Shown piece after piece: positions 1-11,585 of a stretch of DNA of 64,000 nt. Where the stretch lies: contig CM076270.1 of NCBI GenBank assembly GCA_038380795.1, forward strand, positions 10,973,001-11,037,000, read 5' to 3'. How positions within the stretch are numbered: position 1 is the first letter of the stretch; each line of letters opens with the position of its first letter. Source of the stretch: Pyrocephalus nanus (Eukaryota; Chordata; Aves; Passeriformes; Tyrannidae). A model generated the notes under the pieces. It did not search any database. It saw only the letters and a list, made by a program, of their open reading frames with translations, and was not told the DNA's origin. A program made the position numbers and the translations under genes.

Positions 1-3000
1 GAGGCTGTTGGCTGTGCCCCTTCCTTTCCTCTGGTGTGAACCACAGGCAGGCTGGAAAATCCCAGCAAAGATCTGCCTTTTTGCCTGACCATAGTGAAAG
101 GCTGGTGGTCCCTGTGGGTGTGGAGAACATTTAGTTTCTGCCATGGCCCTAGTGTGGGAAGGAGCTGCGGATGTCCAGAGAGGTAAGTTGAATGTGTGTC
201 CTTGTGGGCCTCCTGCCACTCATTAGGCCCACCAAAGAGGGGGTCCCCAGCCTCTACTCTGATCAAGGATGTAGCCAGCAACCATAGGGTCTATGGATGG
301 TTGGTGTCTAGCTCCCTGCATTCAGGAGGAACACTGAATGTTGCAAAACTTATAACTTGCAGTGCTAGAAATAAGGTAATGTTATAGTAATTTTATATTT
401 TTGTGTGACTGACTAAATGCCCTGGAGCAACAGGGAGGAGGGGTCTGGAGACCTCTCTCTAGGAATGAGTGTGTGGCAGTGCAATAACCCTGCATTGCCC
501 TGGAGCCCTCTTAGTGCTGTCAGTCTGACCTACCAGGTGCAGAATTGCTTTCCTTCACCATCTCTCAGGAGTCCTATAAACTGTTCACCAACACTTAGAG
601 ATGCTATTCTGGACCCAGACAAAGCTGCTTTGGGCTAAGGACTTCTGTGAGCAGCATCCTGATAAAAGTGTTATTTGAGGGATTTGCAGAGTCTGTTAAG
701 TCTTCTGCCACCACCATCCCAGCAGTGTGTCCAGTGTTCCAGGGCCCTTGCTGGCAGGAGCTGGAGTGCTGTCCCCAGGGATGGAGCAGCTTGTCCCCCT
801 CCCCCTGTACATACCTTCCTTTCATGCCCCTGAGCGAGCCGTCCTCCCACAGCCCCTTGCCTAACCAGTTCAGTGGAATGCCTTTTGCCCAGACAGTCGC
901 CGTGGTCAGAGTTTTCTTAACCTGGATCCATCCCTCCCCATAAAAGGCAGAAAGAATTCCTTTCCTTTTTTTTTTTTTTTTTTTTACTTTTTGTCATTTA
1001 TTTGTTCTTCCTCATCTTCTGTAAATAATTGTGGGGATTTGCTGTGTGTGGCTTGATTAGGCACTGCTGAACTCCCTGTGGGGTGGGTTTTTGCCTTGGT
1101 GATGGTGGTGTGGTACAGGATGTTGTCCTTTTGGGTTTGGATACTCAGCTTCATGGGCTGTGGGTGTCCCAAGCCTAGTAGCTTGGACAGAAATTTTGGA
1201 GGTGCAATATGCATTTCATATTTTTATACATGAGAGCTGAAGCTCTGTCTGCTGTTCTTCTTTATACATAGAGGTGAAGATAACAGTTGACTGTAGGACA
1301 GAGAGGATGCATCCCATGGAGGACATGGAGTTGTCGAGGCTCTCAGCCTCAGCCCTTTTCCAATGACACATCTCAGAGCTGGTATTTGATTCCCAATGGA
1401 AACAAGAAGCCTTTCCCATATTTAGCTTGCTGTAGGTGCATGAAGGAGCCACCCAAGCCACCTTGTACAACATACCCTCCCCTGCTGCAGCCCAGTGGGC
1501 TGCAGCAGAGCTACTCTGGCCCAGGGTGGCTGCTCGCTCTCTTCTGCATGCTCTCAGCCTTGGTACCATGTAAATCAGTTCAGTAATTCATATTTGGCAG
1601 CTATGCACTGAATTCCTGGGTCCCCATCACCTGGGAGCTGTGGTCAGGATCAGATGTGCAACACTACGATGGGCAGACAGAAAAAATTCCAACATACTAT
1701 CCAGAAGGATGTCTGTGGCATCCTATCCAAGGCTTTAATTTTAAAGCACAAGCTCCGAACGCTGTTAACTTTTATTTGCTTCCTTAAAAGTGTTGGTCTG
1801 GTTTAGGAGGACTCCACTTGCTGCAAGGTAATGGCTGAAGAAGCAGATGAAAGCTGATTAAGGGGCAGTGAGACTGTGGGACAGGCTGGACATCCCTGTG
1901 TACCCACAGCAGAGCAGGGAGAGTGCCTTGGTGCAGGGACTGACTAACACATGGTATGATGGTATGTGCTTCTATGGGCTCTGGCAGGTGTTGCAGCCTT
2001 GCATTTTTTGGGGGAAATGGTTTTGCACCTGGAGAATAAGGCTGATTTGATAAGTAGATGCAGCAAAGTGGGTTGTGTGGCCATCTGTTTCCATGCCTAA
2101 GTATTCCTGGATTGACCATAGAAAGGAAGGAAGGAAGGACTTTGTACAGCACAGGGATGTGATCAAAGCTTTTATTACTGTCTGGTTTGTGCTTGAGAGA
2201 GTTTGAGTCTTGCCAAGTTTCTCTTCTTTGTGGGTATTTATTCGTTCCATAGCTGTGCAAAGAAAGTTGAGATTATGCAAAGGCATTTCCATAATGAGCA
2301 AATGAATTATTCTGTTGGAAGCTTCCCTCCAGCACCTTTCTTGTTTGCAGTTAAACTCAGAAGCTTGCCTAATTTAGGCTTGCTATGTAGTCCTGCTCAA
2401 TGTTTAATCTTCTGCAGTGTAGGTCCCTCCAAATGATCTAATCATCACACTTAGGGCTGCAGATCCAAATCTAGAAATGGTCAATTCTTTCAGATAAGAA
2501 TGAATGTAAAGAATTTATCTGTACATTCAGTTTGGCCAAAGCCTGAAGACTTCTCTCGTCTCTCGTGTATCAGAGGTCTAAAGATGTATTTATGTTTCTT
2601 TAAAATAATTTTTCCTTCCTGTGCTACTTGGCTCTGGTTCTGGCCAGACCAGGGCTGGCTTAATTTCTTCTTGTAGGAATGCAGCCAGTTGATGAGTATC
2701 CTTACACCCAGTGTTTTATTTTTGATGTAAATTCCCAGGATTTTCAAGGGTATTGAAGAAAACTAATGTCTGCTGTGCTATAGATCATTTTGGAAGCATA
2801 TTTAAGATTTCTCTAAATATTTCTTCCCTTCGAGCATCTTGCTTTGCATCCATCTTGGGAAGGAATAAAGTAACTTTAAGCTGAAAAAAAAAAAAATTAC
2901 TGGAAGGTAGTTTTGTGAGACGAGGTGTTCATTCTCCTCTGGAGGGGTGGCTTTAACTCCATGACTCGTATTGCTACGAGCACCTGAAGTGGAAGAGTGT

Positions 3001-3340
3001 AGCAGTTGGAGTCCTGTCATCTGCCTACATGCAAATACCTCAGAACAAGTGAAGCAGTCACTTCGGAAAACATCTTCCCCAAGCAGCTAGGCCTGCCTCC
3101 AAAGGTTTCCATGGTGCTGCACATGCTCCTTGAGCAAATATGGAGCAATAATGCATTAGTGCTTATTTTACATCTTTAAAAGGTCTGCACAAATACTGAA
3201 TTGATCTTGAAGCAACAGATTGTAGGAACTTTTGCCTCTGGAGCAAGTTTTAAGGTTTATGCTGTCTTGAAGGGAACTTCACTCTGTTTCTACCTAGTTG
3301 ATAGGATCCTCTTAGGGCCCTCTTTCCTTCCTCTCCCTTG

Positions 3341-3363
3341 CCCCCCCCCCCCCCTTCCCCCCC
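3341..3363. repeat. C homopolymer tract
   Basis: C14, TT, then C7 on the + strand. It is a simple low-complexity tract in the intron upstream of the deltaN promoter, with length likely to vary between individuals or assemblies. Confidence 0.9.
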
Positions 3364-6300
3364 ATTGTAGACATAATTTCCATATTTGTTGGGAGCACTT
3401 TGATTGAGTTAAAGCCTGCAAGTGGTAAACCCCTTGGGCAGCTTGTGTTTCAGCAAGCCATGGAGTGCGGCATGAACACCAACAGAAGTGGAGTGGCCAT
3501 CCCCAGAGTTCACCTTCCTCTGGACAATTTGTGTTTGTTTTGCATTGTTATTTCTGGTTGGTTTTAAACCAGATTGCTGGAAGAAGGAATATAAGATCCT
3601 TTTCTCTTGTTAGCTAGAAGTAGGGTGATGAACTGAGCTGTCTATATCCAGCCAAATGAAAACTTCATGGAGCTTTGTGGTATCCCTCTTTGTAGGATGA
3701 GATGGATGGAGGATGGAGAGCACCTGTCAGTGCTGTTGCAAGCTGCAGAGCTGACTGTGCCAGGAAGGGGTTGTTTCTTCCCGGCTAAGACAAACCTGGG
3801 GCACAGCCCTGGGAGTGTCCTGCTTGCCTTCCTGGTCCAACACAGCCAAAGTGTCTGTGCTGCAGAGAGCTGTGGGGTGTAGCTTTTGTTTTAAAATTAA
3901 TTTATTGCATTAATTGGGATTCTTCTTTGAAGAGAGTCTTATGCATCCAAAGTCTCATGTATATGTTGCTTTGTGGTTCTGCAGATCCTGCCCACGGTCC
4001 TGTTAATGACTGTTATTTTTTCCTCCAATATTTCACGAGGAGACTTTTGGACTAGGTAATATTTTCTCCTCAGTGTCTGTACCATCTGCTTTTCACCTCA
4101 CTGTCGTTGATTTGATAGCATTGAAATTAATGAGGGAGTCAATTACCAGGCAGTCAAAAATTAAATCAGTCACTGTGAAGCTGTAGATTAAGGAGTGGTT
4201 TGTGGCCTGGGTTCGTTTGCTCACTGCTGACTGAACTCGTAGCTAATCAACATCTGAATTTGGAGAGATTATTAAAAGATCAAAGGAGTTTTCAGTAATG
4301 AATGTAACTGTCACTCTAAAAGAATGGATTTTTATCTTCAGCCTGCTTAAACAGAAGGAAAAGGTACCCTGAAGTACTCTTCTTTCTCTTTGAGAGCATG
4401 GATGGGTATGGTGGACCTCATGGGGATGTCCAGACTGGATTAAAATTAAACAAGTCTGAAACTAAAGTGATCGGTTTTCTGGGGAAGATCTCTGACCCAA
4501 TAATGGAACCCCATGGCCATCGCCATACTGGTGGTGGACATGGCATGTGAGAACAGGCAAGGGTCGCACAAAGTCTAGCACTGCAAAGTACAACCTTTCT
4601 GCATAGGAAACAAGGCATAAACCAGTTTCCTGGCTGCCCCAGGAGGTGTGTGGTACCCCAGCACTCCGGTGCAATGTAGGATAACTGTGATGTGTTAACA
4701 CGAGAAGCAGGAATGGCCATTGGTAGCAGGGTCAGGGTTTAACCAGAGGTTTGGAAGACTGTTCTCGAATTATTGCAAAGTAGTAGCTTTCTTTTCAGTA
4801 GTGGATTATTTTTAAAGGATTTGGGTGGGAGGGAGTTGGCAGTGTAACAGAGTCTGGTTGGAAAGAGCTGCTGTGATTGTGCGTTTATAAACAGTTGTGC
4901 ATTTCATGAGACCAATCTGTAGTTTATACAAGATAAGGGAAGAACAACACTTTCCCCTCAGCTGCTTGTGCAAGAGCAGCCCTGGTCTATCAACAGTTGC
5001 TCTCTCTAATTGAAAACAAAGGTTCTGTAATCTGTCGTTATCTCCTTTTCCCTTTCCCTGGCCAAAGACCCCACAAACCTGGGATGCAGGTTTGTGCCAT
5101 GACCCTGTCCCACCTCCAGCTGGAGAGATGGGACTGTTTATGTCAATCAGGAGCAATTTTCATGAACTGTCATGTGTAACCCTCTGTTAACTTTCAAAAA
5201 AATATTTCACAAATATGGGGGGGGGGGGAAGGAAGGAGAGGGTCAGTTATGCTGTTTTGAGCATCCAAAGATCCTCACAAGGCAAAAATGCAGTTTGAAT
5301 GTTGAAGCTTGTTACTCCAGCAAAAGAGCTGCAGAGGCTTGAACCCCTGAAATCCCCTGGTCATATTTCCATGCATGAGTGTCTGCTGACCCGCGTTTTG
5401 TGTTCATCAGCGCAAAAGTGTCTGCTCAAGTGTCTGCTGGCCAGTGGTTTTGCAGGCTTAAGTGCTGCCTTGCCAAGAGCTCTGTGTTCATGCAGTGTTA
5501 TCTCTCAGCTTCTTTAGTGAAAAAGCAACTATTCTTTAAAGAGAATCACTAGGGTACAGAAAAAGTTAGAAAATGAGATAAAAGGAGCACCAGGAATACG
5601 CAGAAACACTTTTTAATAAATCGTGTATGCTCTGTGACCAATCTGTGTCATACACCAACTGTGAGTCCTTGCTGGCACTTTGATGGGAATGACCCTTGAC
5701 GGTATTGGAGGGTTTTTAGTTGTGCAGACATAGGGCAGGTGTGGGGGCCTTGCATCACCTTGGCTGGAGAGCAGAATCTCTCTGGAGGAGTGTTTTGCTC
5801 TCTCCTTAAATGGAGCTCAGCAGCCAGAGGGCAGAGTGCCCGGGGGCTGTGTGCGCCCTTCCTAAACCAATATTGCACAGTGGTTGTGAAGGGAACTGGT
5901 TTTGTTTCACAATTCCTTTCCACCTTCCCTCTCCCTGCTCCCCTCCATGTAGTGTTATCTCCTGACATGATGCCATTAACTCTCTAATTAGCCCTAAGGG
6001 TGTTCTAGGGGAGATAACGAGACTGTAGGAGCTCAAATAAGCAGCGTGTGCAGATGTTTACCCAGGGTCGGAGGGCAGGGCTGTTGTGACAGGCAATCGC
6101 CTTGGGTAGGGCATGTTCCTTGGGGAAGAGAAACTCACCTGCACCATGGGCAGAGCTGGAGCTGGGCTTCACTCCTGTCTTTGGCAAGTCCACCTATTTA
6201 CTGTGCACTCTCAAAATGGGGGGAAGGGAGGGGGGAGAATGCAATTTGGAGTCCTTGGAAGAAAGAAGGGATTGATCCTTGGTACTAAACACTTGCAGAC

Positions 6301-9300
6301 AGGGTATGTTTTGTAGCTTGAAGGCTCGTACATTTGAGTGCGTTCCAAAGGAATTTCTGGGCTTCCGACCTGTCCCTGGGTCAGTGGTGAGGAAGCCAGG
6401 AGGGAATCTTGTTTTTACTCCTGGGTACAGCAGAGAGAGCCCTCTGAGAGCTGGAGCTGCTTGGTCTCTTTTGCACGGGGATGAGCCACAACTCCATGAA
6501 GTGCTCCAGAGCAGCCTGCCAGTCAGCAGCAGGCAGGATGATGCCTTTTATGCATCATCTCTCTTTTTTTTTTAATTTGTTCTGTCTTGCCACAGATGGT
6601 TGGATTAAAACACATGAAAAAACAGGAAAGTCCCTGTTTCAGGGACTGTAATGTTTTTCTCTCCCTTCCCTGTGGTTTAAGCAGTGAAGTTCTCTGCATG
6701 AGTTTTCAAGAAGGCAGGTTGACTTTTACATTTTCTTGAAAGTATTTTCCTTTTGCTCTTAAACCTGGTTGTCTGCTATCACAGAGTATCATGTCTGTCC
6801 CTGTAAAGTCTTCACTGGAAAGACTTTCAAAGCCAATCGGCAGAGGCTTGCTTTTTGAGCATTCAGCAGTTATTCAGATGTAACAAAAACAAAAAACAAA
6901 ACACCAGCACCAAAAAACTGTTCTACTTTTCCCCTCCTCCTTCTGTTATCTCATTCCTAATTGGTAAACATTTCTGAGTTAAGTGAATGTCACAGTCTGT
7001 GGTGATGCAGTTGATCCAGATGCTATTTTTATAGGAGCAGAGAGGTCTGAGCAGATTTTTTTTTTTCTTCGATCTGCAGAAAATTCTGCATGAACCGCCT
7101 AACATGCAGGCAGGTGTGCCTGACACACCCCCCCCTTCTACAAGAAATTACATAATCTCCAATTAACACTGCAGTTGCGGTAATGACATTTTTAATTGTC
7201 GTGATTTTGCACACTTACCTCGTGACCAGAAAGGTTGAGAACTTGCACGTGGTACTGGTGAGAGAGACTGGGATGAGCCATGTAACAGCACAGAGAAGGA
7301 GCATTCAAACAAAGAGCTTGAATCAGCAGTTTGGCTTGGCTGACAGCTCATTTTGAAAACTTAGGGGTCTTGTTTGCTTATTACTTTTTTCTTCAGCATA
7401 CCAGCAGGAGCCACAAAGCATTGCCAGAAGCTTTCTAGAATATCTGAGTCAGACCTGGGAGGGTTGCAGCTGAAACTTTCAAATCTAACTAGCAATTATT
7501 ATTTTTAGTTTCCTACAGTATTGGAGGTAAATTGCTTTAAGGAGACTTCCTTTCCTGAGGCTGAGCTACTATTGTTTTAAATTCAGTCTAACTAAGCATC
7601 CAAAGCATGAAGTGCTAGGCTTTTCTCTCACTGCTTTGGCTTCATTTCTTTGTTTTCTACTTTGTTTTTTCTCTGTTCAGGGTGGGAGAGAGCTTATTTG
7701 ACTGGAAGAACAGAGTTAAATCTTGTTCATCTAGCCTCAGTGTGAAGTAATTCTTTTTAACATGTGAAAGGAGGGCCTTTGCCTGAATCTGTTTGCTTTT
7801 TCTGATTGGTATAAGGCATACAAGGCATATATACCTATTTACAAAGATTGTCTTGCCATGACTCCAGACCATTACAGTTGGTGTTTCCCTTGGAGACCTG
7901 TCCAGAAGGCTCAAACAAACTGTAACTATCACTGCCCTATGGCTGAAAAGTGAGTGTACAGTCTAAGGAGGTGGGGGGTGTCATTCTGCTTTTATGACTC
8001 AGCCACTTAAGCATATGGTATTTTGGAGAGTTAAGTTCTCCTCTCAGAACCTCAAAGATAGACTGCCTGGCTGCTATGGTTGTTGGAGGTTCATCTATGT
8101 GAATTTTTTTGCATCTGCAAAAGGAGAGAATGAGAGCCCAAGAGCTTTTCTTTCTCGTGGTAAGGTAGAGAAGTTCAAGCCTTTACTTTTCCCTTGTCCA
8201 TCAGTGATGGTAAGAATATTCAAGGCATGACACCAGCCTGTGGGACAGAGGGAAGCATCTTATGAGCATCTTTAGGTCTGAAGCCAGTGAAACAAAAGTT
8301 TGGATCCCTGGGGTGATGAGAGGGGTATGCTTGTGCCTGGGCTGCAGCAGTGCTGGTGTGTGCAGTGTCTGGTGCATGCTCTGTTACCTCCTGCCACCCC
8401 TGTTGGAGTGGTGGTAGCCTTATGGTGTCCCTTGTGGATGACTGATTTGCAAAAAACCACTTGTCCAGCATCCACTTCAAGGTGACCACACAGGCTAATG
8501 CCTCTGAAATACTGAGCCAGGTCAGGGCAGTGTGTACAGAGGGAAGGGATTTGTGCTGACATATCAATTTATTCATGCTATATACACTTCTCCTCGTGTT
8601 TGACATGCAGATCTCTTTGGATAAACTTCCATATATCTCTCTCTATCTGGGTGTTGCTTCACCCACAGCCATCTCCAGCCACCTGTGGGACAGAAGATGG
8701 CAGATACATAGCACAACAATGCTGCATTAATGACCTGGAAAAGGAGGATCTTCTGATAGCATAACTATGAAAGAGGTTTTGCAATGACTTGCTGAGATTG
8801 GGAGATTTATCTGAATATCTTCTCATCCTCTCGCCATCCCCTCTATAGAGTTTGAACTTGTGGGCCAGTATCAAAAACTTGACAATATTTAGGGATCAAA
8901 ATAGTCCTCTGAGCATAGCATAACTTTTCCTTAGACACTTTTCTAGACTTTTCTAGACAACAGAAAATCCATTGGTGACTTCTAGTTTGATGTCCAGCTC
9001 TGTGTAAGCTTTGCGGTGGTGCTACAAAGTGATACAGTTGGCTGAGGGTGCTGAGGCTGCTCCCTGGAAACCTTGCCTATATCTCCAATTTAGCACTTGT
9101 GTGGCTTTTTGGCTTGTACCCCATCTCGGGTGAGGTCAGGTAAGTACACCAGGCATAGCCCCTGGTGTTAAGTGGTGCTGGGGAAGATAGAGAGGAGGGG
9201 AAGGGGCTGGGGCTGTGGCAGTGCTCTGTTGAATTGTTCCTATGATGTAGGAAACCTGTTGTGTGCTCGGCAGGCTCTTGCTACCTGGTAGCTCAGGAGT

Positions 9301-9989
9301 ACTGAAGGTGTGCATGGCCCCAACCTGAGCTGGAATGTTGCTGGTGGTGATAGGCAGCGCTCTGCCTTGTTTGGGGAGGGCTCAGTGCTCCTCTCTGCAG
9401 CCTGTTCTTGGAAGTGCCTCCTTGCATCGTGCTTGGTGAGGAGTAATTGGTAAGGTGCACTGGAAACACTTGAAACCTTTTGCTCTTGTGCCCAGCAGCC
9501 CCCTGTTGTACTGTGCTCACAGGGTGGGAGCTAAATCAGACCCCTATCCTGCTTTTTGTGGCAAGAAGCTGCTGTGGGGGAAGGAGGGCACTGCGATCCT
9601 CTGCTCTCTGTTCATTCTTGTTTTGCTTCCTGCACGAAGATGGTTTTGTTCTGTTTTATTAGTGGCAGTCTTACAAATGTGCTGCCTGTCTGTAGCCTGG
9701 AGAGAGGCTCACGTGAGCTTGCAGTGTCCTTTAATTCAGAGAGGCTGCTGTGCGGTGAAGAAGGCAGCCCAGAGAGCTTGGTCCTCTGAGAAGCACAGCC
9801 TGCCTGCTTCCATCTTCCTGTGAGCCCGAGTCCCCTCCCCGTGTGCTCAGAGAAGCTGGGGTTAAATGATGCCCAGAGGCGAGGCGTGGCAGGGAGCAGC
9901 AGCAGCTCCTGGGCAGAAGCTGAGCTTCAGGGAGGTGTTGAGGCCGTGGGTGGGTTTCAGCCCTGCCAGGGTCTCCTCTCCCTCCCTGC

Positions 9990-10520
9990 AAAGCACCTGT
10001 GGGTCGGTCACTCACCACTCGCAGTGGGAGGTTTGGTGTTTTCTGCGAGCGCTCGCAGTCCGTGCTCGGCAGTCCGGCACGGGTCTGCTTGACGACAGGT
10101 CCTCAAATAAAACCAGGGAGCGCTGTCATTAGGCTGGGCGGGCAGTCGGCCGCGCTCTGATCTGGATGTTTGGTTTCCTCTCTTTCCCCCCCTCCCCACC
10201 TCTTTAAAAAGGTGTTTTGTTTCTCCTTGCTTACCCTGCTCTTTGGGAGCAGCTGCCTTTTGTTCTCGCCGTGCATCCCGCTCGCTCGGCGAACCCTGGC
10301 GCTGGGGTTGTTTTGGAGTGGATCAGGGTGATCCAGCCCCGCTCCAGGTGGGCGGCCGGAGCTGTCGGCAGCACAGCGCAGACCTCGCACCGCCGGCACG
10401 CTCCAAGTGTCTCCATCTGGGACACTAGGACAGGAGGGGGAATTTTGTCTGCTTGTTCAGAGTAAAATCACGGTGGGGCCGTTGCGATCTGCCCGTCTGC
10501 GCGCTCTGCTCTTGCCCAGA
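9990..10520. promoter_or_regulatory. CpG-rich block about 1 kb upstream of the deltaN first exon
   Basis: By eye this stretch carries roughly 35 CpG dinucleotides in about 530 bp, while the flanking kilobases carry very few. The densest parts are 10,045-10,080, 10,146-10,155, 10,266-10,302 and 10,341-10,400. It ends about 860 bp before the TATA box of the deltaN promoter. No ORF inside it looks coding. It could be an enhancer, an upstream alternative start for deltaN transcripts, or an unmethylated island without promoter activity. Function is inferred from composition and position only. Confidence 0.55.
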
Positions 10521-10632
10521 TTGAGTCTCAGCTAAGTGCTCTTACTTTCGAAAAGTTTGCTGTGGGCATAGTGTCCTAAAAACTTCTCCCATATACTAAT
10601 TCAAAATCGTAAGTCCCTTTGGATGAATTGCC

Positions 10633-10671
10633 TTTTTTTTTTTTTTTTTTTTTTTTTCTTTTTTTTTTTTT
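10633..10671. repeat. Poly-T tract
   Basis: T25, C, then T13 on the + strand, next to the CpG-rich block. It may be the A tail of a decayed minus-strand retroelement, but no element body was recognised beside it, so it is reported as a simple repeat. Confidence 0.9.
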
Positions 10672-11114
10672 ACATTTCCTTGGCGCAAGTTAGAAACAAC
10701 TGCAAAGTAGGGAAAAAACGTGGCTGGAGTGATGCCCTTGCAAACACAGGACCTGTTGGCTGTGAGCATGTATGAGAGCACACAGATGATGGAGAACGTA
10801 TCTGGAATATGGTGCATGAAGCCAGTGATTGATTCTCAGCTCCTTGGTGTTTTTATCCCAAACCTGCACACTGCAGCAGCCAGATACTTGGCTGTGTTAT
10901 TGCACTGCCGGTGTTGAGCATTGCATCTCAATCCCTTCCCTAACGTTTTGGGCTTTGGTAGCAGCAAAGCCTGTGCCTGAAAAAAAAACAATCCTGGAGT
11001 CTTCTCAGAAAATAAATAAATAGGAAAAGTTTCTCAGAGGGGCTCCTTTGGAGCAACTCCATGGCTATCTTTTGAGTTCCCAAACTCATAGAAAAGTGAC
11101 AGGGAAAGTTATTG

Positions 11115-11236
11115 TTTCCTTTCTTTTCCTTGTCTGTCTTTATCTTTTTTTCTTTTTCTCTCTTTTTTCTTTTTTTTTTTTTTTTTCCCTGTCCATTTCC
11201 CCCCCCCCCCCCCCCCTTCCCTTCCCTTTGCTTTTT
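11115..11236. repeat. Long polypyrimidine tract with C18
   Basis: About 120 bp that is almost entirely pyrimidine on the + strand: mixed T/C, then T-rich runs, then C18 at 11,199-11,216, then a C/T tail. It ends about 145 bp upstream of the deltaN TATA box. Tracts of this type can form triplex (H-DNA) or C-rich (i-motif) structures. Whether this one affects promoter activity is unknown. Confidence 0.9.
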
Positions 11237-11290
11237 AGAGATTGGTGATAAGGAATTCTAACTACTTAATGAGCTGGGAGAGGCCTCTCT

Positions 11291-11411
11291 CCATTGGAGT
11301 GGAGGACTCCAGGTGGCACTTTGACAGATTGGACAGGTAAGGCAGGAGAGCCCCACCTCCTCCTCCTTGCCTATGGTTAGGTATATAAGGGAAACTTCAA
11401 TTATGCAGAGA
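11291..11411 (+). promoter_or_regulatory. TP63: Putative TP63 deltaN (internal) promoter with TATA box and reverse CCAAT
   Basis: A TATATAA motif lies at 11,382-11,388, 156 bp before the deltaN start codon. A reverse CCAAT (ATTGG, 11,293-11,297) lies about 85 bp further upstream. A start site 25-30 bp after the TATA box would fall near 11,410. This is the expected place for the internal promoter that makes the N-terminally truncated p63 isoforms, the main forms in basal epidermis and other stratified epithelia. The motifs are seen directly; the start site is inferred. An ATG at 11,403 opening a 6-codon frame would lie just upstream of that start site and is probably not transcribed. Confidence 0.65.
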
Positions 11412-11543
11412 GGCACACTCTGAGTCCTGTTATCTTCCAAGTAGCATCACATATTTTTAGGGTCTTCTAGGGGGTGGGAGGTGTTTGTCAAAATCCTGGA
11501 GCCAGAAGAAAGAACAGCAGCATTGATCAATTTGACTGCTAAC
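11412..11543 (+). other. TP63: Putative 5' UTR of the TP63 deltaN transcript
   Basis: The left edge is estimated from the TATA box position. The stretch contains no ATG before the coding start at 11,544. Reading upstream in the coding frame, a TAG at 11,442-11,444 closes the frame, so translation must begin at 11,544. The absence of upstream ATGs suggests simple scanning initiation. Confidence 0.55.
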
Positions 11544-11585
11544 ATGTTGTACCTGGAAAACAATGCCCAGTCCCAGTATAGCGAG
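11544..11585 (+). CDS. TP63: TP63 deltaN-specific first coding exon (residues 1-14)
   Basis: Fourteen codons read MLYLENNAQSQYSE. This is the deltaNp63 N-terminus; mammalian deltaN differs, as I recall it, only at residues 10 and 12 (T and F instead of S and Y). The ATG has A at -3 and is the first one after the predicted cap site. The exon ends in phase 0 at GAG followed by the donor GTAAGG at 11,586, and joins in frame to exon 4 (codons CCA CAG TAC). This exon replaces the acidic transactivation domain encoded by the TA exons. DeltaN forms therefore lack the classical TA domain; they can antagonise TAp63 and p53 at shared sites and sustain proliferation of basal epithelial cells. Initiation here depends on the internal promoter just upstream. 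Confidence 0.95.

Larger units (their letters stand above)
1..11290 (+). other. TP63: TP63 intron upstream of the deltaN promoter (TA intron 3, partial)
   Basis: There is no convincing exon here. The open frames on both strands are short, lack recognisable protein similarity and look like chance. TA-specific exon 3, whose reading should end just before the exon-4 codons for PQYTN, was looked for and not found, so it must lie upstream of the window. The stretch holds homopolymers (T20 at 966-985, A13 at 2884-2896, C14 plus C7 at 3341-3363, G12 at 5217-5228), a short GGAA run at 2121-2139, a CpG-rich block near 10 kb and a long T tract at 10,633-10,671. The intron assignment follows from the known TP63 gene structure, in which the deltaN first exon sits inside TA intron 3. 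Confidence 0.8.

Noticed and set aside
1784..2260. Minus-strand ORF of 158 codons near the window start
   Set aside because: No similarity to any family I know and no supporting signals; treated as chance.
6537..6559. GATGATGC/GCATCATC hairpin with 7-nt loop
   Set aside because: An 8-bp stem with a short loop is expected about twenty times in 64 kb by chance.
1..11290. Search for TA exon 3
   Set aside because: No stretch encodes the expected end of the TA region before a GT donor; it must lie upstream of the window.
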